Made by a program: the position numbers and the translations under genes
Assembly: GCF_000611645.1 (NCBI RefSeq)
Contig: NW_014013479.1
Span: forward strand, 28,430-39,796
Source: Monoraphidium neglectum
Lineage: Eukaryota; Chlorophyta; Chlorophyceae; Sphaeropleales; Selenastraceae
DNA length: 11,367 nt
Reading direction: 5' to 3'
Part shown: piece after piece, positions 1 through 10,531 of the stretch
Layout of the letters: every line of letters starts with the position of its first letter
Numbering within the stretch: the stretch's first letter is position 1
The notes under the pieces: generated by a model
The model's database searches: none
What the model was told of the DNA's origin: nothing
What the model saw: the letters and a program-made list of their open reading frames with translations, nothing else

Positions 1-48
<48 letters not shown>

Positions 49-116
49 CACACACACACACACACACAAACACGCACACACACACAAACACACACACACA
101 CACACACGCGCGCACA
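1..116. repeat. (CA)n/(TG)n microsatellite in an intron
   Basis: A nearly pure CA dinucleotide tract with a few A insertions (near 45-49, 68 and 87) and a short CGCGCG stretch at its right end. It starts at the window edge, so the true length is unknown. It lies in the fourth intron of the minus-strand kinase beta-subunit gene, so the transcript reads (UG)n beginning about 12-20 nt after the 5' splice site at 128. Alternating purine-pyrimidine DNA of this length can adopt Z-form, and UG-rich RNA is a binding target for CELF/TDP-43-type proteins. Both are family knowledge and are not shown for this locus. Confidence 0.97.
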
Positions 117-128
117 CCAGCCTCCCAC

Positions 129-1374
129 CTGGACCTCTATCACGTTGTTGACGTTGTTCATTTCATCATACATGGCGGGCTGGTTAGGGTCGTAGCGCCA
201 GTCCCCGTCAACAATGAACTTAAACTGTTTTTGGGAGAGGGGGGTGGAAAGCGGCCGCAGGGCAGGGAGGGATTGTGCAGGAGGGAGGTGGAGCAGCAAG
301 GCGCATGCAGCGTGCTGGTGCTTGTGCGGTGAATATGGGCGCGGGCGCGGCTGTTAGCAGCGCCGGCGGGCGCAGCGGGGCGCGAACCGCGGAGGCTGCC
401 CTACCCAAAGCTTGCAAGGAGGGGACAACCAGGCCCCACCTCGCCTCGCAGTGGCAGCTGCTGGGCGGCTTGCGGGCCCCCGGCTTGCAACACCCCATCA
501 CTTTACCCCGCTGCCTCTTGAGGCGCGGCAGCTGCCCCCACCTGGTAGACCCCCGGGGGCAGCAGCTTGATGATCGTCCAGTCCTTGCCCGTGTGCTGCA
601 GCGGCTGGCGGGTCGTCCAGTTGTCAAAGGACCCCTCCACCTCGACATGGTTCCCGCCGTGGCTCCCTGCGCAGCAGCGGCGGTAGCAGCAGCAGGGGCA
701 GCGGCAGCAATAGCAGCAGCGGTGGCGACAGCAGCAGCGCGGCGGCGGCGGCAGTGGTGTGACCTGCATGTCGGCAAGTGGGGGCTTGGTCGTCGTTCGC
801 CCGCCGCACATCAAGTCCTGCTGCACTCTTTGCCGCAGCCTCAAGTAGCCGGCAGCGAGTGATGCGCTCGCGTGGCGTGCGTGTCGCGGGGCTGACGGCT
901 ACACAAATAGGCTCTGTCGTGCGGGGCCCCGCCTTGCGGCGGCCCGTCCCCACGAGCAGCGACCAGTGCGGGCGCCGCCCCCCGCACCCGCCCCCGCGCC
1001 GCGGCCGCTCACACACGATCACGACCGGCACCAGCTTGGGCTGTGCCGGCCAGCCCGCTGCGCCGACAAAGTCCGGCCCCCGGGGGCCGGCGCCTTCGTC
1101 CCGCGCGAGCGGTTCCATCGCCACTTGGGGGCTGTAGGTCAGCGGCGAGCCGGGGCTCATGGGCAGCGACCCCTGCACCAGCCCGTCCGTATCCGGGCTG
1201 TCCATGCTGCGCTTCGCCTGGGTGTTGCCCTGCGGAAAGCAATGGGGATGGGGGTTGCGCACTGCGGCGGCGCGCATGCCACGCGGGCGTGCGTTTCCAG
1301 CGGCGGAGGGTGCAACACACCGCGGACGCCGGCATTCAGTCAGCGTGTAGTATATTATCGGATGTGCTCACCAT
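129..1374 (-). CDS. AKINbeta: SNF1/AMPK/SnRK1 kinase beta subunit, 5' part, with CBM48 domain
   Basis: Regulatory and scaffold subunit of the SNF1-related energy-sensing kinase, acting in cytosol, nucleus or at membranes. Exons, minus strand: 1374-1372 (only the ATG), 1229-1013, 666-542 and 224-129. Phases 0, 1, 0 join exactly; the codon split by the second intron becomes the conserved Trp74. The spliced start reads MGNTQAKRS, a typical N-myristoylation signal like that of animal and plant beta subunits. Residues about 66-147 form the CBM48 (AMPK1_CBM) domain: LVPVVIVW, GSFDNW at 85-90, LLPPGVYQ, then FKFIVDGDW and [10 protein letters not shown]. Residues matching the glycogen/starch contacts of mammalian AMPK beta are kept: W90, K117, W124 and N141. 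T99 lies near the mammalian Ser108 autophosphorylation position. The linker before the CBM is short and Ser/Pro-rich. Donors are GTGAGC, GTGAGC, GTGGGG and GTGGGA; acceptors end in CAG. The C-terminal ASC domain, which binds the alpha and gamma subunits, must lie beyond the left edge. Family very sure; start model strong. Confidence 0.93.
1230..1371 (-). other. Intron directly after the start codon of the kinase beta gene
   Basis: A 142-nt intron with donor GTGAGC at 1371 immediately after ATG (1374-1372) and acceptor CCGCAG ending at 1230. The next exon opens with GGC AAC ACC, so splicing creates Met-Gly-Asn-Thr. Without splicing the reading frame would need the in-frame ATG at 1277 and would lose the myristoylation glycine. 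The presence of a good donor exactly after an ATG, and the family-like MGNT product, support this over the downstream start. Confidence 0.85.
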
Positions 1375-2070
1375 GGCTCTGAGGGCGCCCCGAGCGGGCG
1401 GGGCTCCAACGTGGCCCTGATCAGCTCGTTGCTGGAGCTCTACGCTTCACTCAAGTGAATTGCTATGAATAAACTGGAGTGGTATATGTGGTTATTGTAT
1501 TAGGCAGGCGAGTAAGCGAGCTGATCTCGTGCTCGCTCAAAGCAAGCAACAGTAGCGGTATCACAGGAGCAATCAAGATGGCTGAAGCGTTTGATGAATG
1601 TGGTAGCCCAATGTCACCAAGCCCCTGGCTCTATCGCAGGCCTTGAATCTATGGAAGCAACTGCACCAGCTCAGCACATGAGAAGACCGGTCTTTGCATG
1701 CCAGTGGAGATGCTGATTGGCTCACGTATGCATGTGCGGCCCGACACAAAAACGATTCCACGTATGTATTGTGTCACACGTGCAGTGCTTGTGATGAAAC
1801 ATGCAGGCTGCCCGTTGCCCAACTGCGTGTTGAGGGCGGTCTCCAGCCGTCACCCTTGCCCCTTTCGACGCCAAGTCGCGCTCGCTCGGCATTTGAGCGT
1901 GCAGGTCGGCACACCCCAATCACAAGAAGCTGGCTGAGATCTCACCTGAAAACCACCACTGCCCCCCAAAACAGACACCCCACCGCCGACCCGCCCGCCC
2001 GCCTCTTTGCACTCTTCACCGTGCAGATGGCTGGGGTGTAAGAGGTGATTAACAAATTTCCTCATACAAA
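1375..2070. promoter_or_regulatory. Intergenic region: kinase beta 5' UTR/promoter side
   Basis: About 700 bases between the start of the kinase beta gene and the 3' end of the next minus-strand gene. The first 60-70 bases beside the ATG are GC-rich and probably 5' UTR. From about 1440 the sequence is clearly less GC-rich than the genes. Several open frames exist (the longest on the plus strand at 1694-2041), but none shows recognisable motifs or codon use like the neighbouring exons. A TGTAA occurs on the plus strand at 2037-2041, which could end a non-coding transcript. I see no convincing TATA box. Confidence 0.5.
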
Positions 2071-2075
2071 TTACA
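2071..2075 (-). terminator. TGTAA polyadenylation signal
   Basis: TTACA on the plus strand reads TGTAA on the minus strand, the usual polyadenylation signal of core green algae. It lies 218 nt past the stop codon of the large minus-strand gene, with cleavage expected 10-20 nt further on (about 2055). Confidence 0.75.
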
Positions 2076-2292
2076 TGCACGCACCGGCAGGGTAAAGTGT
2101 CAGGCGACAATTTAACTGCGGCTGGGCGATATTGCCAGGTGGGGCAGCATGTGTGGCCCCAGTAGGCCACAACTGCTGCACATCCGCACAGCAAATGGCC
2201 CCATTGCTTGACTGCTGCTGGCGCAACAGCAGCCCTGCCCTCCTGCCAAAACAAACGTGCACAACCGCAGTGGCGCCTGCACGATTGGACGC
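2076..2292 (-). other. 3' UTR of the large minus-strand gene
   Basis: Sequence between the TAG stop at 2295-2293 and the TGTAA signal. It is less GC-rich than the coding exon. At 2214-2233 there is a short inverted repeat (GCTGCTG, six-base loop, CAGCAGC) that could form a small hairpin in the transcript. Confidence 0.6.
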
Positions 2293-5200
2293 CTAAGACC
2301 TGCGGCCGTCCCTCCCGCCGCCGCGGCCGCCACGCGAAGGGACCTCCCAAGGCGGCGGCGGTGTGCGCGGCCGTCCGCCATCCGTATGCGGCGCGCTGCG
2401 GCGCGCGTCCCTTTCCCAGGGCGGCGCCCCGCGGTCGCCGGGCTGCCCGCCGCCGCCCGTGCCCCCGCCGCCGTGCAAGGCTCGCTCCGCGTCGCGCCCG
2501 CGCCTCTCCTCGTGAGGCCGCAGCCGCTCGCCGCGCGGCGCGCTCGTGCTGCGCGGCCCGCCTTCATGTGCGCCGCCGCCGTCGCGCGAGGCGCGGCGCT
2601 GCGGCGGCGATGCTGGGCTGGGTAGCTTGGGCCCCAGGGTGGGACCGCCATACGGACTGCGGCTGCCGCGCGCATCCGTGCTGCTCGGCCGCCGCGCAGG
2701 GCTGCGCCCGTGGTGGACGGCGTCCGCTGCGCCCAAGGGCGGCCCGCTTGGCTCTGCCAGCCACGGCCGCGGCGGCACCTGCCAGGTGGGGGCTGCTGCC
2801 GGCCCAGCCCGGCCGCTCTCCCCGCCCAATGCCCGCTCGCCAGCGCAGTGCCCTTGGATCCGATGTTGATGCTTGTGGTGGCCGTCCGGCCCGCTGACGA
2901 CTGCAGGAGGCGGTGGCAGCTGCGCCGCCTGGTCTTGGTGCGCAGGGCCGCGACCCCAATGGCCGGTCGGCTGCGCCGCCAGAGACGCCGCGCCCCCGCC
3001 CCGGCCGCCAGCCTTGGCCCCACGACCGCCGGCGGGTTGGCCTCGGCTCACGTCATACGTGAGCGCCGTGGCGTGGCCGCGCGCAACCCAGTACTCGTAC
3101 CCCTCCGCGCCCACGCTGCCGGCGACTCCGGCCAAGCCGCCGGCCTGCGCGCCAGCCGCGCCGTCAGCGGCGGGGTCGTAGCGCCCCAGCAGCGCCTGCA
3201 GTTGCCCGTCCTCGTCGTCGTCGCCATCACCGGTTGTCCCTTTGTACTGGTGCGCTTCGAGGCCAGCGGGGTCGTAACAGCCGGAGGGGTCGTAACCGCC
3301 GGCGGGATCGTAGGGAGCCACAGGATCAAATGGCGGCGACTGCTCTGCAGCCGGCGGGGGCGGTGGCGGCGGCGGCGGCGGCGACAGTGGGGGCGGCGGC
3401 GGCGGCGGCGCACGCAGCTGCTCAGCAGCAGCTGGGGCCAGAGGCGTTCGCTGGGGCAGGGGCGCGGCCCGCAGCGGCGCGGCAGTAGGGGCGGGAACGC
3501 CTGGAGCGGGCGGCGCGCCCTGCTTCCTTGACTGCTGCTGCTGCTGCGGTGATGGCGGCGATGCCCGCTTCTCCGGCTGCTGTGGTGGCTGCGCTGGCCG
3601 CCGTGGCGCCTCGCTCGCGTGCTGCCGTCGTCCCTGCTGATGCTCCTCACGGCCGCTCCTCGGATCATGGCCAGGCTCCTGGATACTAGGCGCCTGCCGC
3701 GGCCGCTTCGCCTCGCGGCCGTCCTCACTGCTGCGCCGCGGCGACCGCACACGCGTGTGCTGCTCACGCGCCCGGCGGCCTTCACGCCGCTCATCTTGCT
3801 CTGGCCGCGGATGGGCGCCGTTGGATCGCCCGTCTTCCGTCTGCTGTCGCTGCTCGTTCCGGCTGCTGTCCTGCTCCCGACGCTCAAGCCGCTGCCGCTC
3901 ATGGGCGCGCCCCTCGTCTCCCTGCTCTGCCTGCAGTGCAGCACCACAGATCGCTCCGTCCTTGCGCCGCTCGACGTCACGCGCACCGCCCCACTCGCCC
4001 GAGTGCGGCGCCGCACCCCCTGCGTCCGGCCGGCCATCACGGATGCTGCGCCTCGCCTCGCGACTGCGGCTGCGGCGTCTCCCGCTTGTGCCGCCGCCTC
4101 CCCGCTCATGCTGCGCACCAATACCGCAGGCATCCACCAAGCCGTCCGCTTTTGCCAACTTGGATGCATCCAGCAGGGGTATAAAGCTGTCCGGGCTGTC
4201 GGCGCCCTCGCACACTTCAGAGGGTGCCGCTTTGCAGACAGCCGTTGCTGTGTTCCCGCCCAGAGCAGCCGTGTTGTCTCGTGTCTGTGGCTCAGCAGCC
4301 CCACCTCCGTTGCTGGCCCCACTTGGACCCACCCGAAGTACCTTATCCACCACCACCACCGCATGCGGGGCCACCGCCTGCGCCCCCACACGCTCCTCCG
4401 GTGCAGGGGCCGCTGCACCACCGCACACAGCACGGCCTGGCATCGATGGCGATGTGCAGATCTCTGAAGACTCCAAAAGCCGCCCCTGATGGACAGCCCT
4501 GGCAGGTTGAGCGGCCCCGCCCTCGTCCAGCGCCTTACCTTCTCCAGCCGCCGAGGCCCCATCCACCTCCATCGCCGCAGGTATCCCACAGTCCTGGGGC
4601 GCAGCCAGCCCCGCATCACCCATGCGCCGCTCCTTCTGCGCCGCCAGCGCCCCGTTGTTGCCCGAATTGTCCTTGCCGCCCAGCCGCTGGTGTTTGCTTG
4701 AGTGCAGTCCCTCCAAAGCAGCAGGGCAGTTGCTGACCTTTCCAGCGACGGCCGCGGGGGCGGCCTCATCAATGGCACCGGCAGGAGCACGCGGCAGGGT
4801 GCTGGCCTCCCCACATGGCTGCTGTTGCTGATCGGCTGGCTGCCGCCGCGACGAGCCTGGTCCCTCGACCTCCTGCAGCTGCTGCGCTGCTGACGGGTCC
4901 CGCGGCTGCTGCGGGGTGCCACCCTGCTGCCGCGCCTCCCATGCTGCCGCGTCGGCCTGCACGGCCTCCTCAAATCCACCGCCGGCCTCGGTCACCACGC
5001 GCAGGTTTGGCAGCATCTGCCGCAGCCACGCTTCGTCCGGCAGCGGCCGCAGCTCCGCGAGCACGGCCGCGCGGTGGTGGGCGCGCAGCGCCGCGAGCAG
5101 CTGCGCGTCCCCAGGACATGCGGCGGCCACCGACGCCTCGAGAGTCCGTTGGTGCCGCTCCACCTGGCGCGCGTGGGCCGCCTGCCTCGGCTGGGTGAGG

Positions 5201-6642
5201 CAGTGGCAGCAGGACAGCCGCCACAGCGTGCCCAGCGTCGCGGCAGCCGTTGGACGCGGCAGCTGCCCGCGCAGCGCCAGGAAAGACAGCTCCAAGCACG
5301 CAGACTGCGGATGCAAGTGGGAGTGTGCACGCGCACCTTCTGGCGACCGACAGGGGGACCAGCCAAGAAGAGGCCCCAGGAGAATCAGGCATCAGCCCTA
5401 GGAATCGCATGCAGCGCGGGCACACGCAACTGCCCAGATCAGAGCGCCCGCCAGGGCTGCGCTCCGCCAGCCAAGCCCCAGACGCATGCAAGCGCCAGGG
5501 GCCCCGCGCAGGCCTCGCACGCCCCTGGAGCGCACTCCGCATCACCAAAGGACGAAATTGTCAGGATGCTACCAGCCCATGCGTGCGGCCCGCGTACCTG
5601 CGGCACCGGGTCGTTACTCAGCTCTCCTGCTTGCAGCACAGTGCCATCTGTCATCGCGAGCTCGGCGTCGTGCTCGTCCACATCCCACACGGCCTCACCG
5701 TCCCCCTCCTGATGCTGCCGCCCCTCGTGCAGCGGCTGCCGCCTTGGCGCGAGGCGCACCGACGCGACTTGCCGCAGCCGAGGCGAGGGCGGCGGCGCAG
5801 TAACGCTTGCCGCGCCGGCAACGCCCGGCGGGGGCACGATCACAAACGCGCCGCGCAGGAGTGCGCCTGCGGGCAGGCCGGCCCTCTCCTCTAGCAGCCG
5901 CTGTGCCATCAAAAACTGCAGGACCTCTGCCTTCCCCACCATCAGGCCTGCCACGTTCTCCTGAACCAGCGGCACAAGCTTTCCCTGCATGGGTGCACAT
6001 GCGGCCGCATGAGGCGCTTGCCAGGCGGACGAGCATCCGAGAGGGGCGCAGCTGCCGCCACGCGCGGCCCGGCGATTCGCTCTGAAGTTGCGAGGGGCGG
6101 GGCGGTTGCGCCGGCCGCTTGGCAGTGCCGTGGGCGGACCGAGTGCGCATGCGAGGGGGCATGCAGGCGCAGCGCGGCTGCATGTAGGTTGTGGGCGGCA
6201 CCTGCAGGTCTTGGCGGCCCTGCAGGTAGCGGTCCAGCAGCTCAAAAGGGTGCCCCGGCTCTGGCTGCTGTGCAGGCGCCTGCAGCGGCTGATCCTGCCG
6301 TCCCGGTTCCGCGCCATGCGCGCCGCCGCCACCGTCGCCGCAGCCGTCACTATCCGGCCGCCCCATGCAGCTTAGCTGTGGGAGCGCGTGCGTCAGCAGC
6401 GGGGACTGCGGTTGCGGAAGGGATCTGCCCAGCGCCGCCTCGTTGGGCGCTGCGTCGCCGCGGCCGCTGCTGCCGCAGTCCAGCGACGCCTTCCGGTCGG
6501 CTGCTGGATCTGTTAGAGATGGCAGTTTGCAATCTGCTGCCGCCACTACCACCGCCTGGGCAGAGGCTACAGAGTGGTCCCTGTGAGCGATGACGGGCGC
6601 AGTGCGTCCAGTCAGTGGACACACCGAGGGAGGGTGCGCCAT
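2293..6642 (-). CDS. Unrecognised ~1,280-aa low-complexity nuclear-type protein (RE/RS-rich, YDP repeats, RGG tail)
   Basis: I do not recognise the family. Exons, minus strand: 6642-6202, 5984-5598 and 5304-2293, all phase 0, giving about 1,279 residues. Donors are GTGCCG (weak) and GTACGC; acceptors are ATGCAG and CCGCAG. The start is the first in-frame ATG after an in-frame TGA at 6672. Joining exons 1 and 2 makes one continuous helix-like patch (HPFELLDRYLQGRQDLQ then GKLVPLVQENVAGLMVGKA, residues about 131-166), which supports that splice. A second helical patch follows the exon 2/3 junction, from residue 277. Later come an Arg/Glu/Ser-rich stretch (about 680-865), QQQQQ (about 865), polyPro (909-934), FDP/YDP repeats (935-955), an acidic GDGDDDEDG patch, and GYEYWVARGHATALTYD. 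The C-terminus is SRGGRGGGRDGRRS. The composition resembles splicing or mRNA-processing factors, but this is inference; there is no RRM, zinc finger or enzyme motif. The 5' end and exon 1 are least certain. Confidence 0.75.
3269..3419 (-). repeat. PolyPro tract followed by FDP/YDP repeats within the large protein
   Basis: In coding sense this region gives two Pro runs (7 and 10 residues, separated by Leu-Ser), then AAEQSPP and four FDP/YDP units spaced about six residues apart; a further YDP lies downstream (near 3175-3183). The DNA is a GGC/GGGGGC-type repeat on the plus strand. The Pro run is followed by aromatic-Asp-Pro units rather than by random sequence, which argues for a selected, probably protein-binding, disordered region. 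Confidence 0.8.
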
Positions 6643-8210
<1,568 letters not shown>

Positions 8211-9414
8211 ATGTCGGGCCTAGACCTGTCGCTCGACGAGCTCATCAAGCAGCAGGCGAAGAAATCTAAGCCTCCGCAGGCTGCCACACGGGGCAGAGGG
8301 TCCGGAAGGGGAGCAAAGCCAGGAGGCCGCGGACAGCAGCAGCTGGGGGTGGCCAAGGGCCGTGGAGGTGGCGGCGTCGCCAAGACCGCGGCGCGGCCCG
8401 CACAGCAGCGCGTGAGTTCCGGCGGATGGCGGTGCGGACAGACGCATTTATGGGGCGTTTGGATTGCAAATCTGTGCTCTGCAACACCCGCACAAATTCT
8501 CTTGACCTCCATGGCTTCATCTCCCTTCCCAGAGCCCTCTTACAAGTGGCGGGCGCGGCGGCGGCGGGCGTGGCGGTGGCTTTGTTGCGGGCGCGGGCGC
8601 GGGCGGCCGCGGACGCGGCGGCGGGGGCGGCCGCGGCCCAGGCGGCGTGATCACCGTGAGAAACCCCAACGTGGTGAACACCCGCCACGCGCCGCCGCCA
8701 GCCGGCGGCTACGGCCCGCCGGGGCGCCGCACGCAGCCGCCCCCGCCGGCGCAGGCCGCGCACCCCGGCCAGTGGGGCCAGGCCGGCCCTGGGCCGCAGG
8801 GCGGCGGCGGCTTTGCGCAGGGCGGCGGCGGCGGGTTCGGCGCCGTGCCGGCCCCTGTGCCGAGCGTCCCAGCCCGCAAAGTGATCAAAAACAAGATGTG
8901 AGAGCCTCGCGCGCGACGCGAGCTGCAGCCAGCGCCCCGACGACACTGCGGCAGCAGCGCGGCTGACGGGGCGCGGATGGGGCGCGCCCGCTGCCCCGGG
9001 CCCGCCCCTTGTCTTCTTATTTGGACAGCCTCACGTCTTTCTCTCCGCAGCGCGACGCCTCACATCGGACGCTTGCATCTTATCACCCCGCAGCTTTGTC
9101 TCCAACTTGGACCCCAGCGTCGACGACAAAGACGTCTTTGTGAGTGAAGCTGCACGGCAGCTGCCTGCCACCGCCGCACTTGTTCCGGTGCCCGTGCCGG
9201 CGCCCGTGCTCGCCGTCTGCCTGCATGCGTCCAATGCAGCTGGGCTCGGATTCCCCCGGGCCTGACGGTCACCCGCCTGCGTCCGCCGCTGACTTGAGCC
9301 TATGTCTCCCACTGGGTGCAGGAATTGTTCAAGGTCATCGGGAATATCAAGGAGTCGGGGGTGCACTACGACAAGAGGTGGGGCGCGCGCGTGCGTGGAC
9401 GTGTGTGTGTGTGT

Positions 9415-9474
<60 letters not shown>

Positions 9475-10531
9475 ATGCGCTGCGCTGTTGTGTGTATCAC
9501 AGGGTGAAGTACAGTCCACATCTGGTTGGCGCGCCGGTGGCTGCCGCTTCGCACGCATCTCCCACTGCGACCAGCGGCCCTGCGCTGCCCCCGCCCGCGC
9601 CCCAATCCCCCGCCCGCCCTCCCCCTCGCCACTCCCCCGCGCCGCCCCCGCAGCGGCCGGTCGCTCGGCACGGCGCACGTGGTGTATGAGAGCGCGGAGG
9701 CGGCCCTCAAGGCGTACCAGGCCTACAACAACGTGGCCCTGGACAACAGGAAGCTCAACTGCGAGCTAGTGGAGACGGAGCTGCCGCCGGGGACCATCGC
9801 CAAGCTGTCCAGCGGCATCAAGTGAGCGGGGGCCCTTTGGGGGGGGATCCAGAGTAGTGTGATGCTTGCCGGGGTGAGACGGGCGCGAGGCGAGCCCAGG
9901 GCGTGGTGGCGTCGCGGCGGGCCGGGGCCGGCGCGGCGGTGGGTGCGGCGCTGACTGATGCTGGTCTGATTCGGCCGGCGTCGCCCTGCCGCGCAGCGTG
10001 GTCGTGGCGACCAACGGCGGCATCGGGGGCGGGCAGTTCCTCGCACCCCACAACGGCGGCGGCGAGGGCTTCGGCGGGGGTCAATTTGGCGGCGGCGGCG
10101 GCGGCGGCGGCGGTCAGTATGGCGGTGGCGGCGGCGGCGCGGGCCAATATGGCGGCGGCGGTTACGGCGGCGGCGGCGGTCGTCGCGGTGGGGGCCGCGG
10201 CTATGGCGGTGCCCGCGGCGGGGACAGGTGAGGGTGTGAGGCTGCTTGCAGTGGAAAACACCAAACCATTATTAAGATTTTTTTGTGAATATTATTGAAA
10301 ATGTTTAATGCGCATCGGGTTGCAGGTTCCCCGTTTCAAGCAGCACGTTGACTCAAAAGCCATGCGATGACTCGATTGATTGCGTCCACTCAAATCAATG
10401 CCTCGACGCGTCACACGCACCCGCCGATCCTGCGCCGCATCGTCGCTTGCAGGGCCCGCGGCGGCTACCAGGGCGGTGGCGGCGGCGGAGGTGGTGGCGG
10501 CGGGGGTGGCGTGGACGACATGCAGGAGTAA
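8211..10531 (+). CDS. ALY: ALY/REF (THO complex subunit 4) mRNA export adaptor, complete
   Basis: Nuclear adaptor that, in this family, binds the helicase UAP56 and passes spliced mRNA to the export receptor within TREX. Seven exons: 8211-8411, 8533-8897, 9094-9139, 9322-9377, 9654-9821, 9997-10227 and 10453-10531. They are in phase throughout (1,146 nt, 381 residues), with GT donors (mostly GTGAG) and CAG acceptors. Residues 4-13 (LDLSLDELIK) are the UAP56-binding motif. Residues about 16-110 are basic and RGG-rich, followed by a Gly/Pro/Gln linker. The RRM spans about 186-267: IFVSNLDPSVDDKDVF (RNP2 side) is assembled across two introns, then ELFKVIGNIKESGVHYDKSG and RSLGTAHVVYES (RNP1 side), ending NRKLNCELVE. 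This order and wording match ALYREF closely. A Gly-rich tail (280-375) ends in VDDMQE; I do not see the usual second, C-terminal UAP56-binding motif. The linker before the RRM is longer than usual in ALY proteins. Confidence 0.95.
9401..9470 (+). repeat. (GT)n microsatellite in ALY intron 4
   Basis: Thirty-five GT units with a single GTGA interruption at 9417-9420, flanked by CGCGCGCG at about 9383-9391 and GCGCATGCGC at 9471-9480. The tract starts 23 nt after the 5' splice site at 9378 and is in the sense strand, so the pre-mRNA carries (UG)n. The interruption creates the sequence GTGAGT, a consensus 5' splice donor. Confidence 0.97.
10088..10195 (+). repeat. GGC-codon repeat in ALY exon 6 (Gly-rich tail)
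   Basis: Runs of GGC/GGT codons encode GGQFGGG, GGQYGGG and AGQYGGGG units and then RRGGGRGYGG. The glycine runs resume in exon 7. This is a coding triplet repeat likely to vary in length between strains. Gly/Arg/Tyr-rich tails are common in RNA-binding proteins and bind RNA weakly or support condensation (family knowledge). Confidence 0.85.

Noticed and set aside
1..128. CRISPR-like or mobile-element terminal repeat at the left edge
   Set aside because: The array is a plain dinucleotide microsatellite without spacers, and no transposase, terminal inverted repeat or target-site duplication is visible anywhere in the window.
667..760. CAG/CTG-rich triplet stretch as a coding polyGln/polyAla tract
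   Set aside because: It lies in kinase beta intron 2 directly before the acceptor, where in sense it forms a CTG/pyrimidine-rich tract. The CBM48 sequence is continuous only if it is removed.
275..862. 195-codon plus-strand open frame
   Set aside because: It lies antisense to kinase beta exon 3 and introns 2-3. Its Ala/Arg/Gly translation comes from GC-rich, CAG-repeat DNA and contains no motif.
1694..2041. 115-codon plus-strand open frame ending at the plus-strand TGTAA
   Set aside because: No recognisable domain, no splice-supported extension, and base composition like intergenic DNA. Kept only as a possible non-coding transcript.
2208..2897. Plus-strand Ala/Arg-rich open frames opposite the 3' exon of the large gene
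   Set aside because: They mirror the opposite-strand coding sequence. The minus-strand reading gives RGG and charged segments with a proper stop and a TGTAA signal downstream.
8647..8901. Reading ALY exon 2 through to an in-frame TGA at 8899 as a short protein ending KVIKNKM
   Set aside because: The apparent stop overlaps a consensus donor (GTGAGAG at 8898). Splicing to 9094 gives KNKIFVSNLDP, the conserved start of the ALY RRM.
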